NCBI RefSeq assembly: GCF_029968035.1
Contig: NZ_JASCIQ010000061.1
Span: forward strand, 1-34,015
Source of the DNA: Streptomyces cavernicola
GTDB taxonomy: Bacteria; Actinomycetota; Actinomycetes; Streptomycetales; Streptomycetaceae
Direction of reading: 5' to 3'
Length of the DNA stretch: 34,015 bases
This document shows, piece by piece, positions 23,622 to 31,914 of this stretch (positions within the stretch are counted from its first letter, which is position 1; every line of letters begins with the position of its first letter). Below the pieces are notes generated by a model. It did not search any database. It had not been told where the DNA came from and saw only the letters and a list, made by a program, of their open reading frames with translations. The position numbers and the translations under genes were made by a program.

Positions 23622-24896
23622 ATGCGGCGGAGACTGATCAACTCCACCCTCGCCGTCGTCCTCGTCGTCATCGCCGTCTTCGGCGTCTCCCTGGTGATCG
23701 TCGAGACCCGCACCATCACCACCAGCGCCCAGGAGCGCGTCGAGTCCGAGGCGAGCCGGCTCGTCGCCATCGTCGACAGCCGGATGATGGCCGCCGACCG
23801 GATCACCGAGGGCGTCCTGCAGGACCAGGTCGGCACCGAGCGGTACGCCCGTATCGAGATCCCCGAGCGCGCCCCCATCGAGATCGGCACCAAGCCCGCG
23901 GGCGACGTCATCCACGCCACCGCCACCGGCGAACAGGGCGAGACCGTCACCGTCCAGGAGCCCCGCTCCACGGTGACCGGCGAGGTCGGCCGCACGCTCC
24001 TCATGATCGGCCTGGTGGCCCTGCTCGCCGTGGTCGCCGCCGTGCTCCTCGCACTGCGCCAGGCCAACCGCCTGGCCTCGCCGCTCACCGACCTCGCCCA
24101 GACCGCCGAGCGGCTCGGCTCCGGCGACCCGCGCCCGCGGCACCGGCGGTACGGAGTGCCCGAACTCGACCGCGTCGCGGACGTACTGGACGGCTCCGCC
24201 GAGCGGATCGCCCGGATGCTCACCGCCGAGCGGCGCCTCGCCGCGGACGCCTCGCACCAGCTGCGCACCCCGCTCACCGCGCTCTCCATGCGCCTGGAGG
24301 AGATCACGCTCACCGACGACCCGGAGACGGTCAAGGAGGAGGCGACGATCGCGCTCGCACAGGTCGAACGGCTCACGGACGTCGTGGAGCGGCTCCTCAC
24401 CAACTCCCGCGACCCGCGCACCGGCTCCGCCGTCACCTTCGACCTGGACGAGGTCGTCACCCAGCAGATCGCCGAGTGGCTGCCCGCCTACCGCAGCGCC
24501 GGCCGCGCCCTGGTCCGCTCCGGCAAGCAGCACCTGATGGCCGAGGGCACGCCCGGCGCGGTCGCGCAGGTCCTCGCCGCGCTGATCGAGAACTCCCTGA
24601 TGCACGGCGGCGGCACCGTCGCCCTGCGCACCCGCGTCACCGGCAACCAGGTCGTGATCGAGGTGACGGACGAGGGGCCCGGAGTGCCGCACGAGCTCGG
24701 CGCGCGGATCTTCGAGCGCACCATCAGCGGCCGCAACTCCACCGGCATCGGCCTCGCCGTCGCCCGCGACCTCGCCGAGGCGGACGGCGGCCGCCTGGAG
24801 ATGCTGCAGCAGAAGCCGCCGGTCTTCGGCCTGTTCCTGTCCCGCTCCCGCCCCGCCGACGCCCCCCGCGCCGAACCGGAGCCGACGGTGCGCTGA
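23622..24896 (+). CDS. Sensor histidine kinase
   Basis: Membrane-bound kinase of 424 aa. TM1 (residues about 8-28) and TM2 (about 124-146) bracket a roughly 95-residue extracytoplasmic sensor. A HAMP-like region (LASPLTDLAQTAERLGSGDP) follows. The HisKA helix has ADASHQLRTPLTALSMRLEE with phospho-His H212. The ATPase domain has the N box (LAALIENSLMHGGG), G1 (VTDEGPGVP) and G2 (STGIGLAVARDL). It is presumably the partner of the upstream OmpR-type regulator, being the next gene on the same strand. Signal unknown. A 37-bp convergent gap separates it from the GtrA gene. Confidence 0.94.
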   Translation: MRRRLINSTLAVVLVVIAVFGVSLVIVETRTITTSAQERVESEASRLVAIVDSRMMAADRITEGVLQDQVGTERYARIEIPERAPIEIGTKPAGDVIHATATGEQGETVTVQEPRSTVTGEVGRTLLMIGLVALLAVVAAVLLALRQANRLASPLTDLAQTAERLGSGDPRPRHRRYGVPELDRVADVLDGSAERIARMLTAERRLAADASHQLRTPLTALSMRLEEITLTDDPETVKEEATIALAQVERLTDVVERLLTNSRDPRTGSAVTFDLDEVVTQQIAEWLPAYRSAGRALVRSGKQHLMAEGTPGAVAQVLAALIENSLMHGGGTVALRTRVTGNQVVIEVTDEGPGVPHELGARIFERTISGRNSTGIGLAVARDLAEADGGRLEMLQQKPPVFGLFLSRSRPADAPRAEPEPTVR

Positions 24897-24933
24897 CCGC
24901 GCGGCCGAGCCGACCGCCCCGCCGGGGCCGGAG

Positions 24934-25455
24934 TCAGGTGACGCGCTGGCGGCGCCGCTGCTCCTCGTGCTGTCTGCTGGAGTTCTTGAGGAACTTCTCG
25001 GCGTCCGCCACCGTCTCGCGGGCGGGCAGCGCCTTGAACACCCACGAGCGGTACGACCAGAACCGGAAGAGCGTCGCGATGCCGATGCCGAGGAACTTGA
25101 AGATGTTGCTCTGCAGTCTGCTGTCCCAGCCGAAACCGTACGTCGCCGCGTAGAGCACGCCGTTCTCGATCACCAGGCCGACGACGGAGAACAGCAGGAA
25201 GAGCGTCATCTCCTTCGTACGACCGCTCTTGTCGCGGTCCCGGTACGTGAAGTATCTGAAGCCGACGTAGTTGCAGCAGATCGCGATGACCGTGGCGATG
25301 ATCGAGGCCCGCACCACGGGGATCTCCGTGGTGTGCCGCACCAGGTTGAACACGCCGAGGTTCACCAGCGTGCCGATCCCGCCCACCACGCCGAACTTGG
25401 CGATCTCTCGGATGAGCTGGTCCAGTTGCACGCGCAGTGCGCCGCGCTCACTCAT
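24934..25455 (-). CDS. GtrA-family membrane protein
   Basis: 173 aa with four predicted transmembrane helices in the GtrA/DPMS pattern: REIAKFGVVGGIGTLVNLGV, ASIIATVIAICCNYVGFRYF with the family's N-x-x-x-x-x-F-T/Y turn (RYFTYRDR), TLFLLFSVVGLVIENGVLYA, and FKFLGIGIATLFRFWSYRSW followed by VFK. GtrA proteins are thought to move lipid-linked sugars across the membrane or assist envelope polysaccharide synthesis. The C-terminal tail is strongly basic (EEQRRRQRVT). The ribosome binding site is weak. It is divergent from purK; no glycosyltransferase gene is adjacent, so its pathway is unknown. Confidence 0.9.
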   Translation of the reverse strand: MSERGALRVQLDQLIREIAKFGVVGGIGTLVNLGVFNLVRHTTEIPVVRASIIATVIAICCNYVGFRYFTYRDRDKSGRTKEMTLFLLFSVVGLVIENGVLYAATYGFGWDSRLQSNIFKFLGIGIATLFRFWSYRSWVFKALPARETVADAEKFLKNSSRQHEEQRRRQRVT

Positions 25456-25661
25456 GGTGATTCGTTCGCCCCGTCCGTTCGGTGGTCGGCCTCTCGGATT
25501 ACCCAGTCATGCTAACCAGCGTGACCTTTCGGTGCCGGGCCTGTGGAAAACCCTCGAACGGGCATGTGACGCGCGTAGCCCCGGCAGCGCAGGCGAGACG
25601 GCCCGTACGGCTGTGAGATGTGACGCAGGACTCGTGGGTCTCTACGTATCCCAGGGCCCCG

Positions 25662-25667
25662 TACTCT
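25662..25667 (+). promoter_or_regulatory. Candidate -10 for leaderless purK transcript
   Basis: TACTCT lies 7 nt before the GTG start of purK and no Shine-Dalgarno is present. The 8-mer ATGTGACG occurs three times in this gap (25564, 25618 and 25673), the last covering the start codon. Confidence 0.45.
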
Positions 25668-25674
25668 GGACGAT

Positions 25675-26814
25675 GTGACGTTCCCGGTAGTCGGCATGGT
25701 CGGCGGTGGGCAGCTCGCGCGTATGACGCACGAAGCAGGCATCCCGCTCGGCATCAGGTTCAAGCTCCTCAGTGACACTCCCCAGGACTCGGCGGCCCAG
25801 GTCGTCAGCGATGTCGTCATCGGCGACTATCGCGACCTGGCCACGCTGCGTGAGTTCGCTCGCGGTTGTGACGTGATCACCTTCGATCACGAGCACGTAC
25901 CCACCGAGCATCTGCGCGCCCTGGAGGCGGACGGGATTCCCGTGCGCCCCGGGCCGGATGCTCTGGTGCACGCCCAGGACAAGGGCGTGATGCGGGCGAA
26001 GCTCGACGCGCTCGGCGCCCCGTGTCCGCGCCATCGCATCGTGAAGGACCCGCAGGACGTGGCCGCCTTCGCCGAGGAGGGCGACGGCTTCCCCGTCATC
26101 CTCAAGACGGTGCGCGGCGGGTACGACGGCAAGGGCGTGTGGTTCGTGCGCTCGGCCGCCGACGCCGCCGAGCCGTTCAAGGCGGGCGTCCCGGTCCTCG
26201 CCGAGGAGAAGGTCGACTTCGTTCGCGAGCTCGCGGCCAACGTCGTCCGCTCCCCGCACGGCCAGGCCGTGGCGTACCCGGTGGTGGAGTCCCAGCAGGT
26301 CGACGGGGTCTGCGACACGGTGATCGCGCCCGCGCCCGACCTCTCCGAGGAGCTCGCGGGCCGCGCCCAGGAGCTGGCCCTGCGGATCGCCGACGAGCTC
26401 GGCGTGGTCGGCCACCTCGCGGTCGAGCTCTTCGAGACCGTCGACGGCCGCATCCTCGTCAACGAGCTCGCGATGCGCCCGCACAACTCCGGGCACTGGA
26501 CCCAGGACGGCGCGGTCACCTCGCAGTTCGCCAACCATGTGCGCGCGGTCCTCGACCTGCCGCTCGGCGACCCGCGCCCGCGCGCGAAGTGGACGGTCAT
26601 GGCGAACGTCCTCGGCGGCGACTACCCGGACATGTACCAGGCGTACCTGCACTGCATGGCCCGCGACCCGCAGCTCAAGATCCACATGTACGGCAAGGAC
26701 GTGAAGCCCGGCCGCAAGGTCGGCCACGTCAACACCTACGGCGACGACCTGGCCGACGTCCTCGACCGCGCCCGTCACGCAGCCGCCTACCTCAGGGGAA
26801 CGATCACCGAATGA
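25675..26814 (+). CDS. purK: N5-carboxyaminoimidazole ribonucleotide synthase
   Basis: De novo purine synthesis: ATP + bicarbonate + AIR to N5-CAIR. ATP-grasp enzyme, 379 aa, the usual length. VGMVGGGQLARM is the N-terminal glycine-rich loop, DVITFDHEHVP the AIR-binding segment, and PVILKTVRGGYDGKGV the ATP-binding lysine and loop. VPVLAEEKVDFVRE, AVELFETVDGRILVNELAMR and PHNSGHWTQDGA complete the ATP-grasp and AIR sites. The GTG start is the only one consistent with the family N-terminus; it appears leaderless. The stop overlaps purE by 4 bp (ATGA), so the two enzymes that act in sequence are translationally coupled. Confidence 0.97.
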   Translation: MTFPVVGMVGGGQLARMTHEAGIPLGIRFKLLSDTPQDSAAQVVSDVVIGDYRDLATLREFARGCDVITFDHEHVPTEHLRALEADGIPVRPGPDALVHAQDKGVMRAKLDALGAPCPRHRIVKDPQDVAAFAEEGDGFPVILKTVRGGYDGKGVWFVRSAADAAEPFKAGVPVLAEEKVDFVRELAANVVRSPHGQAVAYPVVESQQVDGVCDTVIAPAPDLSEELAGRAQELALRIADELGVVGHLAVELFETVDGRILVNELAMRPHNSGHWTQDGAVTSQFANHVRAVLDLPLGDPRPRAKWTVMANVLGGDYPDMYQAYLHCMARDPQLKIHMYGKDVKPGRKVGHVNTYGDDLADVLDRARHAAAYLRGTITE

Positions 26815-27368
26815 GCACGTCCACGTCCACGGACCAGTCTGCGGGCCGGCCCGTCGTCGGCATCGTCATGGGCTCCGACTCCGACTGGCCCGTCATGGAG
26901 AACGCCGCGAAGGCCCTCGACGAGTTCGAGATCCCGTACGAGGTCGACGTCGTCTCCGCGCACCGCATGCCGCGCGAGATGGTCGCGTACGGCGAGGACG
27001 CGGCGGGCCGCGGCCTCAAGGCGATCATCGCGGGCGCCGGCGGCGCGGCCCACCTGCCGGGCATGCTCGCCTCGGTGACGCCGCTGCCGGTGATCGGCGT
27101 GCCGGTGCCGCTGAAGTACCTGGACGGCATGGATTCGCTGCTCTCCATCGTGCAGATGCCCGCGGGCGTGCCGGTGGCCACGGTCTCGGTCGCGGGCGCG
27201 CGCAACGCGGGCCTGCTCGCCGCGCGCATCCTCGCCGCGCACGACCCCGAACTGCTCGACCGCATGCGGGAGTTCCAGCAGGAGCTCAACGACCAGGCGA
27301 CGGAGAAGGGGAAGCGGCTGCGGGCGAAGGTCGAGGGTGCGGCGGCGGGCTTCGGCTTCGGCCAGTAG
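26811..27368 (+). CDS. purE: N5-CAIR mutase
   Basis: Converts N5-CAIR to CAIR, the step after PurK; class I PurE, an octamer in the family. 185 aa. VGIVMGSDSDWPVM is the phosphate-binding loop, VVSAHRMP contains the catalytic His51, and AGAGGAAHLPGM and VPLKYLDGMDSLLSIVQMPA are conserved core blocks. The N-terminal STSTSTDQSA tail and C-terminal tail are variable. Start at ATG 26811 within the ATGA overlap with purK. Followed by a hairpin terminator. Confidence 0.97.
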   Translation: MSTSTSTDQSAGRPVVGIVMGSDSDWPVMENAAKALDEFEIPYEVDVVSAHRMPREMVAYGEDAAGRGLKAIIAGAGGAAHLPGMLASVTPLPVIGVPVPLKYLDGMDSLLSIVQMPAGVPVATVSVAGARNAGLLAARILAAHDPELLDRMREFQQELNDQATEKGKRLRAKVEGAAAGFGFGQ

Positions 27369-27372
27369 TTCT

Positions 27373-27394
27373 GCGGCCCCTTTCGGGGGGCCGC
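27373..27394 (+). terminator. purE terminator hairpin
   Basis: GCGGCCCC-tttcgg-GGGGCCGC, perfect 8-bp stem starting 5 bp after the purE stop codon. Confidence 0.7.
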
Positions 27395-27665
27395 GCCCCC
27401 AGGCCCCTCCGGCTGTCTTTCGGCTGCTGCGCCGTTGTGGCTGGTCGCGCAGTTCCCCGCGCCCCTGACGGGGCAGGATTCCCCCACCCCGCTGTGGGCA
27501 GGCGTTCCGCAGGGCGATGGGGGTCCCCCCTGCTCGAGCGAAGCCGAGAGCTTGGGGGAGGGTGGGCACAGCCCACGACGGCGGGAAAGCCGAAGACGAG
27601 CCGTAACGCCTCTCCGGCGTTTGAGGAGCGGGGTTCCGGGTGCGGAGCCCCCGTGGCGGTGCGGG
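27395..27665. repeat. Repeat block R6
   Basis: The purE-dipeptidase gap contains an inverted copy of the GGGGCGCGGGGAACTGCGCG core (27431-27468), a stretch that is the reverse complement of the window's first 33 bases (27518-27550), a GTGGGCAGGCG/GGGTGGGCACAGCCCAC segment, and a CTCCGGCGTTTGAGGAGC core (27611-27628). No gene was seen. Confidence 0.75.
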
Positions 27666-27666
27666 G

Positions 27667-27672
27667 GACAAT
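27667..27672 (+). promoter_or_regulatory. Candidate -10 for leaderless dipeptidase transcript
   Basis: GACAAT is 6 nt before the ATG at 27679, with no Shine-Dalgarno upstream of that ATG. Confidence 0.4.
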
Positions 27673-27678
27673 GCCCGC

Positions 27679-28869
27679 ATGCCAACCCATCACCTGGAAG
27701 ACGCACGCGCCCTCCTCGCGGAGTACCCCATCGCGGACGGCCACAACGACCTCCCCTGGGCGCTCCGCGAGAAGGCCCGCTACGACATCGACCGCCTGGA
27801 CATCGCAGCCGACCAGACCGGCCGGCTGCACACCGACCTCGCCCGGCTGCGCGCCGGCGGCGTCGGCGCCCAGTTCTGGTCGGTGTACGTACGCACCGAC
27901 CTGACCGGCGACTCCGCGGTGAGCGCGACGCTCGAACAGATCGACTGCGTCCGGCAGTTGCTCGACCGCCACCCGGCCGAGCTGCGCCGCGCCCTGACCG
28001 CCGCCGACATGGAGGCGGCGCGCGGCGAGGGCCGGATCGCCTCCCTCATGGGCGCCGAGGGCGGCCACTCCATCAACAACTCCCTCGCGACGCTGCGCGC
28101 CCTGCACACCCTCGGCGTGCGGTACATGACGCTCACCCACAACGACAACATCGCCTGGGCGGACTCGGCCACGGACGAGCCGGGCGTCGGCGGCCTCTCG
28201 CCCTTCGGCCACGAGGTCGTACGCGAGATGAACCGCATCGGCATGCTCGTGGACCTGTCGCACGTCGCGGCCACCACGATGCGCGCGGCCCTCGACACCT
28301 CGACGGCGCCGGTGGTCTTCTCCCACTCGTCCTCGCGCGCGGTCTGCGACCACCCGCGCAACATCCCGGACGACGTCCTGGAGCGGCTGCCCGGCAACGG
28401 CGGCGTCGCGATGGCCACGTTCGTGCCGAAGTTCGTGCTGCAGGCGGCCGTCGACTGGACCGCGGCCGCCGACGACAACATGCGGGCGCACGGCTTCCAC
28501 CACCTGGACACGACGCCGGAGGCGATGAAGGTCCACGAGGCCTTCGAGGCGACCAACCCCCGCCCCGTCGCGACCACTTCGACCGTCGCCGACCACCTGG
28601 ACCACATGCGCGAGGCGGCGGGCGTCGACCACATCGGCATCGGCGGCGACTACGACGGCACGGCCTTCACCCCGGACGGCCTGGACGACGTCGCCGGCTA
28701 CCCGAACCTGATCGCCGAACTGCTCTCCCGTGGCTGGTCGAAGGCCGACCTCGCCAAGCTGACCTGGCAGAACGCGGTGCGGGTGCTCGGCGCGGCCGAG
28801 GACGTCGCCCGCGACCTGGGCGCCCGCCGCGGCCCGTCGGTGGCGACCCTCGACCAGCTCGACGGCTGA
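27679..28869 (+). CDS. Membrane-dipeptidase family (M19) dipeptidase
   Basis: Zn-dependent dipeptidase of the renal dipeptidase family, 396 aa, no signal peptide, so cytosolic. All metal ligands are present and nearly co-linear with the human enzyme: H22 and D24 (DGHND), E127 (GAEGGHS), H195 (VDLSHVA), H216 (FSHSSSRAV), and the first Asp of GIGGDYDG. The HPRN motif after the last His supplies the substrate Arg. The ATG at 27679 fits the family N-terminus; upstream in-frame codons lie in repeat DNA. It is followed by a perfect hairpin and then by a degenerate paralogue. Likely role: hydrolysis of dipeptides in nutrient or peptidoglycan turnover. Confidence 0.93.
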   Translation: MPTHHLEDARALLAEYPIADGHNDLPWALREKARYDIDRLDIAADQTGRLHTDLARLRAGGVGAQFWSVYVRTDLTGDSAVSATLEQIDCVRQLLDRHPAELRRALTAADMEAARGEGRIASLMGAEGGHSINNSLATLRALHTLGVRYMTLTHNDNIAWADSATDEPGVGGLSPFGHEVVREMNRIGMLVDLSHVAATTMRAALDTSTAPVVFSHSSSRAVCDHPRNIPDDVLERLPGNGGVAMATFVPKFVLQAAVDWTAAADDNMRAHGFHHLDTTPEAMKVHEAFEATNPRPVATTSTVADHLDHMREAAGVDHIGIGGDYDGTAFTPDGLDDVAGYPNLIAELLSRGWSKADLAKLTWQNAVRVLGAAEDVARDLGARRGPSVATLDQLDG

Positions 28870-28912
28870 CCCGGCTGACCGGGCCCGGCGCGTAGCACGC
28901 CGGACGCGGCCC

Positions 28913-28942
28913 GCGGGGGTACGCCATGGCCCGTACCCCCGC
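28913..28942 (+). terminator. Perfect 11-bp hairpin after dipeptidase
   Basis: GCGGGGGTACG-ccatggcc-CGTACCCCCGC, located 43 bp after the dipeptidase stop codon and before the paralogue's own upstream region. Confidence 0.75.
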
Positions 28943-28962
28943 ACGGGCGTGGAGGTTTAGCC

Positions 28963-28988
28963 CGTACGCACCACTCGTACGCACCATT
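28963..28988 (+). repeat. Two tandem 13-bp units upstream of the dipeptidase-like gene
   Basis: CGTACGCACCACT and CGTACGCACCATT abut directly, 73 bp before the ATG. TACAGAT at about 29026 is -10-like. Candidate tandem activator or repressor sites. Confidence 0.6.
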
Positions 28989-29060
28989 CGCCGAGACCGG
29001 ACGACGTGCGCGTGCCACGGTTGGCGTACAGATTGCTGCACCACCCAACGGAGCCCCACC

Positions 29061-30194
29061 ATGGCCGATCTTCACGACGACGAGGACATCCCCCTCGGAA
29101 ACGGCGGCGCGAGCGCCCGCGCCGAGGGAGAGGAAGAGGCGGAGGAACTGAGACCCGGCGCGCCCGAGCCCGAAGAGCGGGCCCGCGCGCTGCTCACCGA
29201 ACACCCCGTCGCCGACGGCCACAGCGGACTGCCCTGGGCACTGTCCCGACTGACCTGGTACGACCTGGAGTTGGGCGACACCGCGCTGCAGACCGACCTG
29301 CCGCGCCTCCGGGAAGGCGCGGTCGGCGCGATGTTCTGGTCACTGCGGCTCCCGCAGGCGTACGAGGGCAACCGGGCCGTGAGTGCCACGCTCGCCCTCA
29401 TCGACCTCGCCGAGACCGTCGTCCGCGCCCACCCCGAGGGCCTGCGGCTCGCGCACACCGCCTCGCACACCGCCGACGCCCGCGCGCACGGCCGGATCGC
29501 CTGCATGCTCGGGCCCGCCGCCGCGACCGCCATCGACGACTGCCTCGGCACGCTGCGCGCCCTGCACAAGCTCGGCGTCCGCAGCCTCGCCATGTCCGGC
29601 ACGCGCTGGGTGGGGGAGCAGGGTCTTTCCCGCTTCGGCGAGGAGGTGGTCCGCGAGATGAACCGCCTCGGCGTCCTCGCCGACCTCAGCGGCAGCTCGG
29701 CCGCCACGGTCAAGCATGTGCTGACCGTCTCCAAGGCCCCGGTGATCTTCTCCCGCTCTGCGGCGCACGCGCTCACCCCGCATCCCGACAATGTCCCCGA
29801 CGAGCTGCTCGCCGCGCTGCGCGACAACAACGGCCTGTGCCTGGTGCCCTGTACGGCCGCACAGACGGGTCCTGCGCTGCGGGACGTGGCGGACCATCTC
29901 GACCATGTGCGCCGGGTGGCGGGGCCCGAGTGCGTGGGCATCTCCGGGATGTACGACACCGAGAGCGCGCTGCCGGACGGGCTGCACGACACGTCCCGCT
30001 ACCCGCAGTTGATCGCCGAGCTCCTGGACCGGGGCTGGTCCGATGCGGACGTGTCCCGGCTGACCTGGGGCAATGTCCAACGGGTCCTGCGTGACGCCGA
30101 CTTCGCCGCTCGCGCGGCGCAGCTTCGGCGGTTGCCGTCGACGGCGACGCTGGAGCGGTTGGACGGGGTACGGGAGGTGGGCCTCGTCGGCTGA
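29061..30194 (+). CDS. M19 dipeptidase-like protein lacking metal ligands (probable pseudoenzyme)
   Basis: 377 aa, clearly homologous to the preceding dipeptidase along its length (RFGEEVVREMNRLGVLADLS; RYPQLIAELLDRGWSDADVS), with an acidic, Glu-rich N-terminal extension of about 40 residues. Ligand positions are replaced: DGHND is DGHSG (H54 kept, Asp lost), GAEGG is GPAAA (Glu lost), DLSH is DLSG, FSHSSSR is FSRSAAH, and GGDYDG is SGMYDT. The frame is intact with normal codon bias, so it is not a decaying gene. CGGAG precedes the ATG. It probably has a non-catalytic role (binding, regulation) or altered chemistry. Confidence 0.88.
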   Translation: MADLHDDEDIPLGNGGASARAEGEEEAEELRPGAPEPEERARALLTEHPVADGHSGLPWALSRLTWYDLELGDTALQTDLPRLREGAVGAMFWSLRLPQAYEGNRAVSATLALIDLAETVVRAHPEGLRLAHTASHTADARAHGRIACMLGPAAATAIDDCLGTLRALHKLGVRSLAMSGTRWVGEQGLSRFGEEVVREMNRLGVLADLSGSSAATVKHVLTVSKAPVIFSRSAAHALTPHPDNVPDELLAALRDNNGLCLVPCTAAQTGPALRDVADHLDHVRRVAGPECVGISGMYDTESALPDGLHDTSRYPQLIAELLDRGWSDADVSRLTWGNVQRVLRDADFAARAAQLRRLPSTATLERLDGVREVGLVG

Positions 30195-30622
30195 GCCCCC
30201 GCCGGACCACCCCGGGGGCTACGCCCCCGGGCCCCCGGCCGTCTCCCGACTGCCGAGCCATCGTGGCCGTTCGCGCAGTTCCCCGCGCCCCTGAAAAACC
30301 GGGGCTTCGCCCCCGGAGCCCGGTCGTTGTTCGGCTGCCGCGCCGTCGTGGCTGGTCGCGCCCCGCGGCGGAGCCGCTGATGTCACAGCCCCGCGCCCCT
30401 TAAAAACCAGCCCCTGCCGGGGCTGAATCCAGCGCCGGCCCGCAAATTCAGCCCCTCCGGCGTTTGAGGAGCGGGGGTCCGGGGGCTGGCCCCCGAAGAT
30501 GGGCTCCGGGGCGTAGCCCCGTGGCGGGGTTCAGGGGCGGCAGCCCCGGGGAGCGGGGGCCGGGGGCGCAGCCCCCGGAGCTGTCCGCCAGGGCTTTCGG
30601 GAAGGGGCGGGGAGGGGAAGAG
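30195..30622. repeat. Large repeat block R7
   Basis: A 428-bp gap made almost wholly of repeat-family pieces: inverted GGGGCGCGGGGAACTGCGCG core (30258-30292), a second inverted copy interrupted by 28 bp at 30361-30388, a CCCCTCCGGCGTTTGAGGAG core (30452-30471), several GGGGGC...GCCCCC hairpins (about 30481-30575), and at 30592-30620 the same right end (GCTTTCGGGAAGGGGCGGGG) as the element before hutI. No gene was seen. Confidence 0.75.
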
Positions 30623-31351
30623 TCACGCGCCCAACCCCTCGTGCCCCACCCCCGGCTCCGTCAGCGCGAGCCACCCGTGGCCCCGGACGTCGGTGTGGGG
30701 GCCGATCGCCGTCGGGTCGAGGGAGAGGTGGACGCAGGCGTCCGCCGCCCCGGCCTCGCCCGGCACCCCCGCCGCCTCCTCGTCGTCAGGGTCGAACTCC
30801 TCGAACTCCGCTGCGGACGCAGGCAGTTGCTCCCAGGGCAGCGGGCGGCCGACCCACTCCGGGTCGCTCTCCGCCGCGTACCGCCGCCGTATCCGACCGC
30901 GCTCCGCGACGACCCAGATGTCCGACCCGCCCACGTCGTCCATGAAGAACATCTGGGCCTCGCCGCAGTGCGCACTGAGCCGCTTCACCGCGTCCATCCA
31001 CTCGTCCCAGTCGACCCCGATCGCACTGTCCAGGTTGCCGAACACCAGCCGCCAGCCGTCCAGTTCGGGCGTGACGAACACCGGAACGGCCCCACTGCGC
31101 CATGGTCGGCGCTCGACGTCCTCGCCCTCGTAGAGCGTGACGGGGAAGCGGTCGTGCAGGCCGAGCGCCTCGAATATCCCCTCGTGCGCATCCCCGGGCA
31201 CGGCGAACCACCAGCCGCGCGGGTCGAGCGGGTACGGCGTCTCGCCCGCGCCCCACAGCAGTGCCCGGCGCTCCAGGACGCGCTTGTCCCGTGCGTCGAG
31301 GCGGTCGACGAGGCCGGTGGCGAGGAGTGCGGCGAGCCTGCTTTCAGTCAT
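30623..31351 (-). CDS. Conserved-looking hypothetical protein
   Basis: 242 aa, soluble, no signal peptide or membrane segment. Normal codon bias, acidic composition with many Trp residues (PRGWWFAVPGD, DGWRLVFGNLD, DWDEWMDAV, SDIWVVAERG). The C-terminal third has an acidic linker (EFEEFDPDDEEAAG) and a final segment CVHLSLDPTAIGPHTDVRGH. I recognise no domain; the pattern of short beta strands with Trp suggests a SMI1/KNR4- or SUKH-like immunity fold only loosely. TAGGTT 6 nt before the ATG and no Shine-Dalgarno suggest a leaderless start. It lies between a repeat block and the VOC gene; no functional context. Confidence 0.75.
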   Translation of the reverse strand: MTESRLAALLATGLVDRLDARDKRVLERRALLWGAGETPYPLDPRGWWFAVPGDAHEGIFEALGLHDRFPVTLYEGEDVERRPWRSGAVPVFVTPELDGWRLVFGNLDSAIGVDWDEWMDAVKRLSAHCGEAQMFFMDDVGGSDIWVVAERGRIRRRYAAESDPEWVGRPLPWEQLPASAAEFEEFDPDDEEAAGVPGEAGAADACVHLSLDPTAIGPHTDVRGHGWLALTEPGVGHEGLGA

Positions 31352-31409
31352 GCCGCAAACCTAACTCCGGCCACTGACAACGCCGTTCAGCCCGCGGGCA
31401 GGGGAGCTC

Positions 31410-31781
31410 TCAGCCCGTGCAGAGGCAGAACGGGTGTCCCACCGGGTCCGCGTACACCCGCCAGGTGCGGGAGCGGTCCGCCGCGTCGAGGACCTTGGCG
31501 CCGAGAGCCAGCACCTGCTCCTCGGCGGCGTCCAGGTCGTCCACGGTCAGGTCCAGGTGGAACTGCTGCGCGCCGTCCGCCGAGGGCCACTTCGGGGGTA
31601 CGTACTCGGGCGCGGACTGGAAGGCGAGGGTGTTGCCGCCGTGGTGCTCCAGGTCGACCCAGACGTCGTCGCCCTGCCGTTGCTCCGTGGCGGTGCCGCC
31701 GACGATCGCCCTGTAGAACTCGGCCAGGGCCACGGGGTCGGGGCAGTCGAGGACGACGGCGCCGAGCTTCGCGATGGGCAT
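31410..31781 (-). CDS. VOC-superfamily (glyoxalase/bleomycin-resistance-like) protein
   Basis: 123-aa single-unit VOC protein. It shows two beta-alpha-beta-beta-beta modules: LGAVVLDCPDPVALAEFYRA with VWVDLEHHGGNTLAFQ, then QFHLDLTVDDLDAAEEQVLA, LGAKVLDAADRSRTWRVYAD, and the PVGHPFCLC end. This is the common Streptomyces type with a C-terminal ADPxGHPFCL motif. Metal ligands are not certain; the module may bind a small molecule without catalysis. GGAGGG precedes the ATG. The gene is divergent from the CGNR regulator with GGTAAC boxes in between, so it may be its target. Confidence 0.88.
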   Translation of the reverse strand: MPIAKLGAVVLDCPDPVALAEFYRAIVGGTATEQRQGDDVWVDLEHHGGNTLAFQSAPEYVPPKWPSADGAQQFHLDLTVDDLDAAEEQVLALGAKVLDAADRSRTWRVYADPVGHPFCLCTG

Positions 31782-31807
31782 GATCGGATCCCTCCGTACG
31801 CGTGGAA

Positions 31808-31914
31808 GTTACCGGGGTGTCGGATACCGGGTGCCGGGGCATCGGAGTACCAGGGTTACCAATAGGCAGCGCCAACCGGTAACGGTTACCCCATGGTCCC
31901 GTACTGGAGGTAAC
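31808..31914. promoter_or_regulatory. Five GGTAAC/GTTACC boxes in a divergent promoter region
   Basis: GTTACC at 31808 and 31855, the odd-centred palindrome GGTAAC-g-GTTACC at 31878-31890, and GGTAAC at 31909-31914. The last overlaps TAACGT (31911-31916), a -10-like hexamer 7 nt before the ATG of the CGNR gene. The clustering within 107 bp suggests operators, probably autoregulatory. Confidence 0.6.

Noticed and set aside
24897..24933. Terminator between kinase and GtrA genes
   Set aside because: Only a 4-bp CCCC/GGGG pairing is available in the 37-bp gap.
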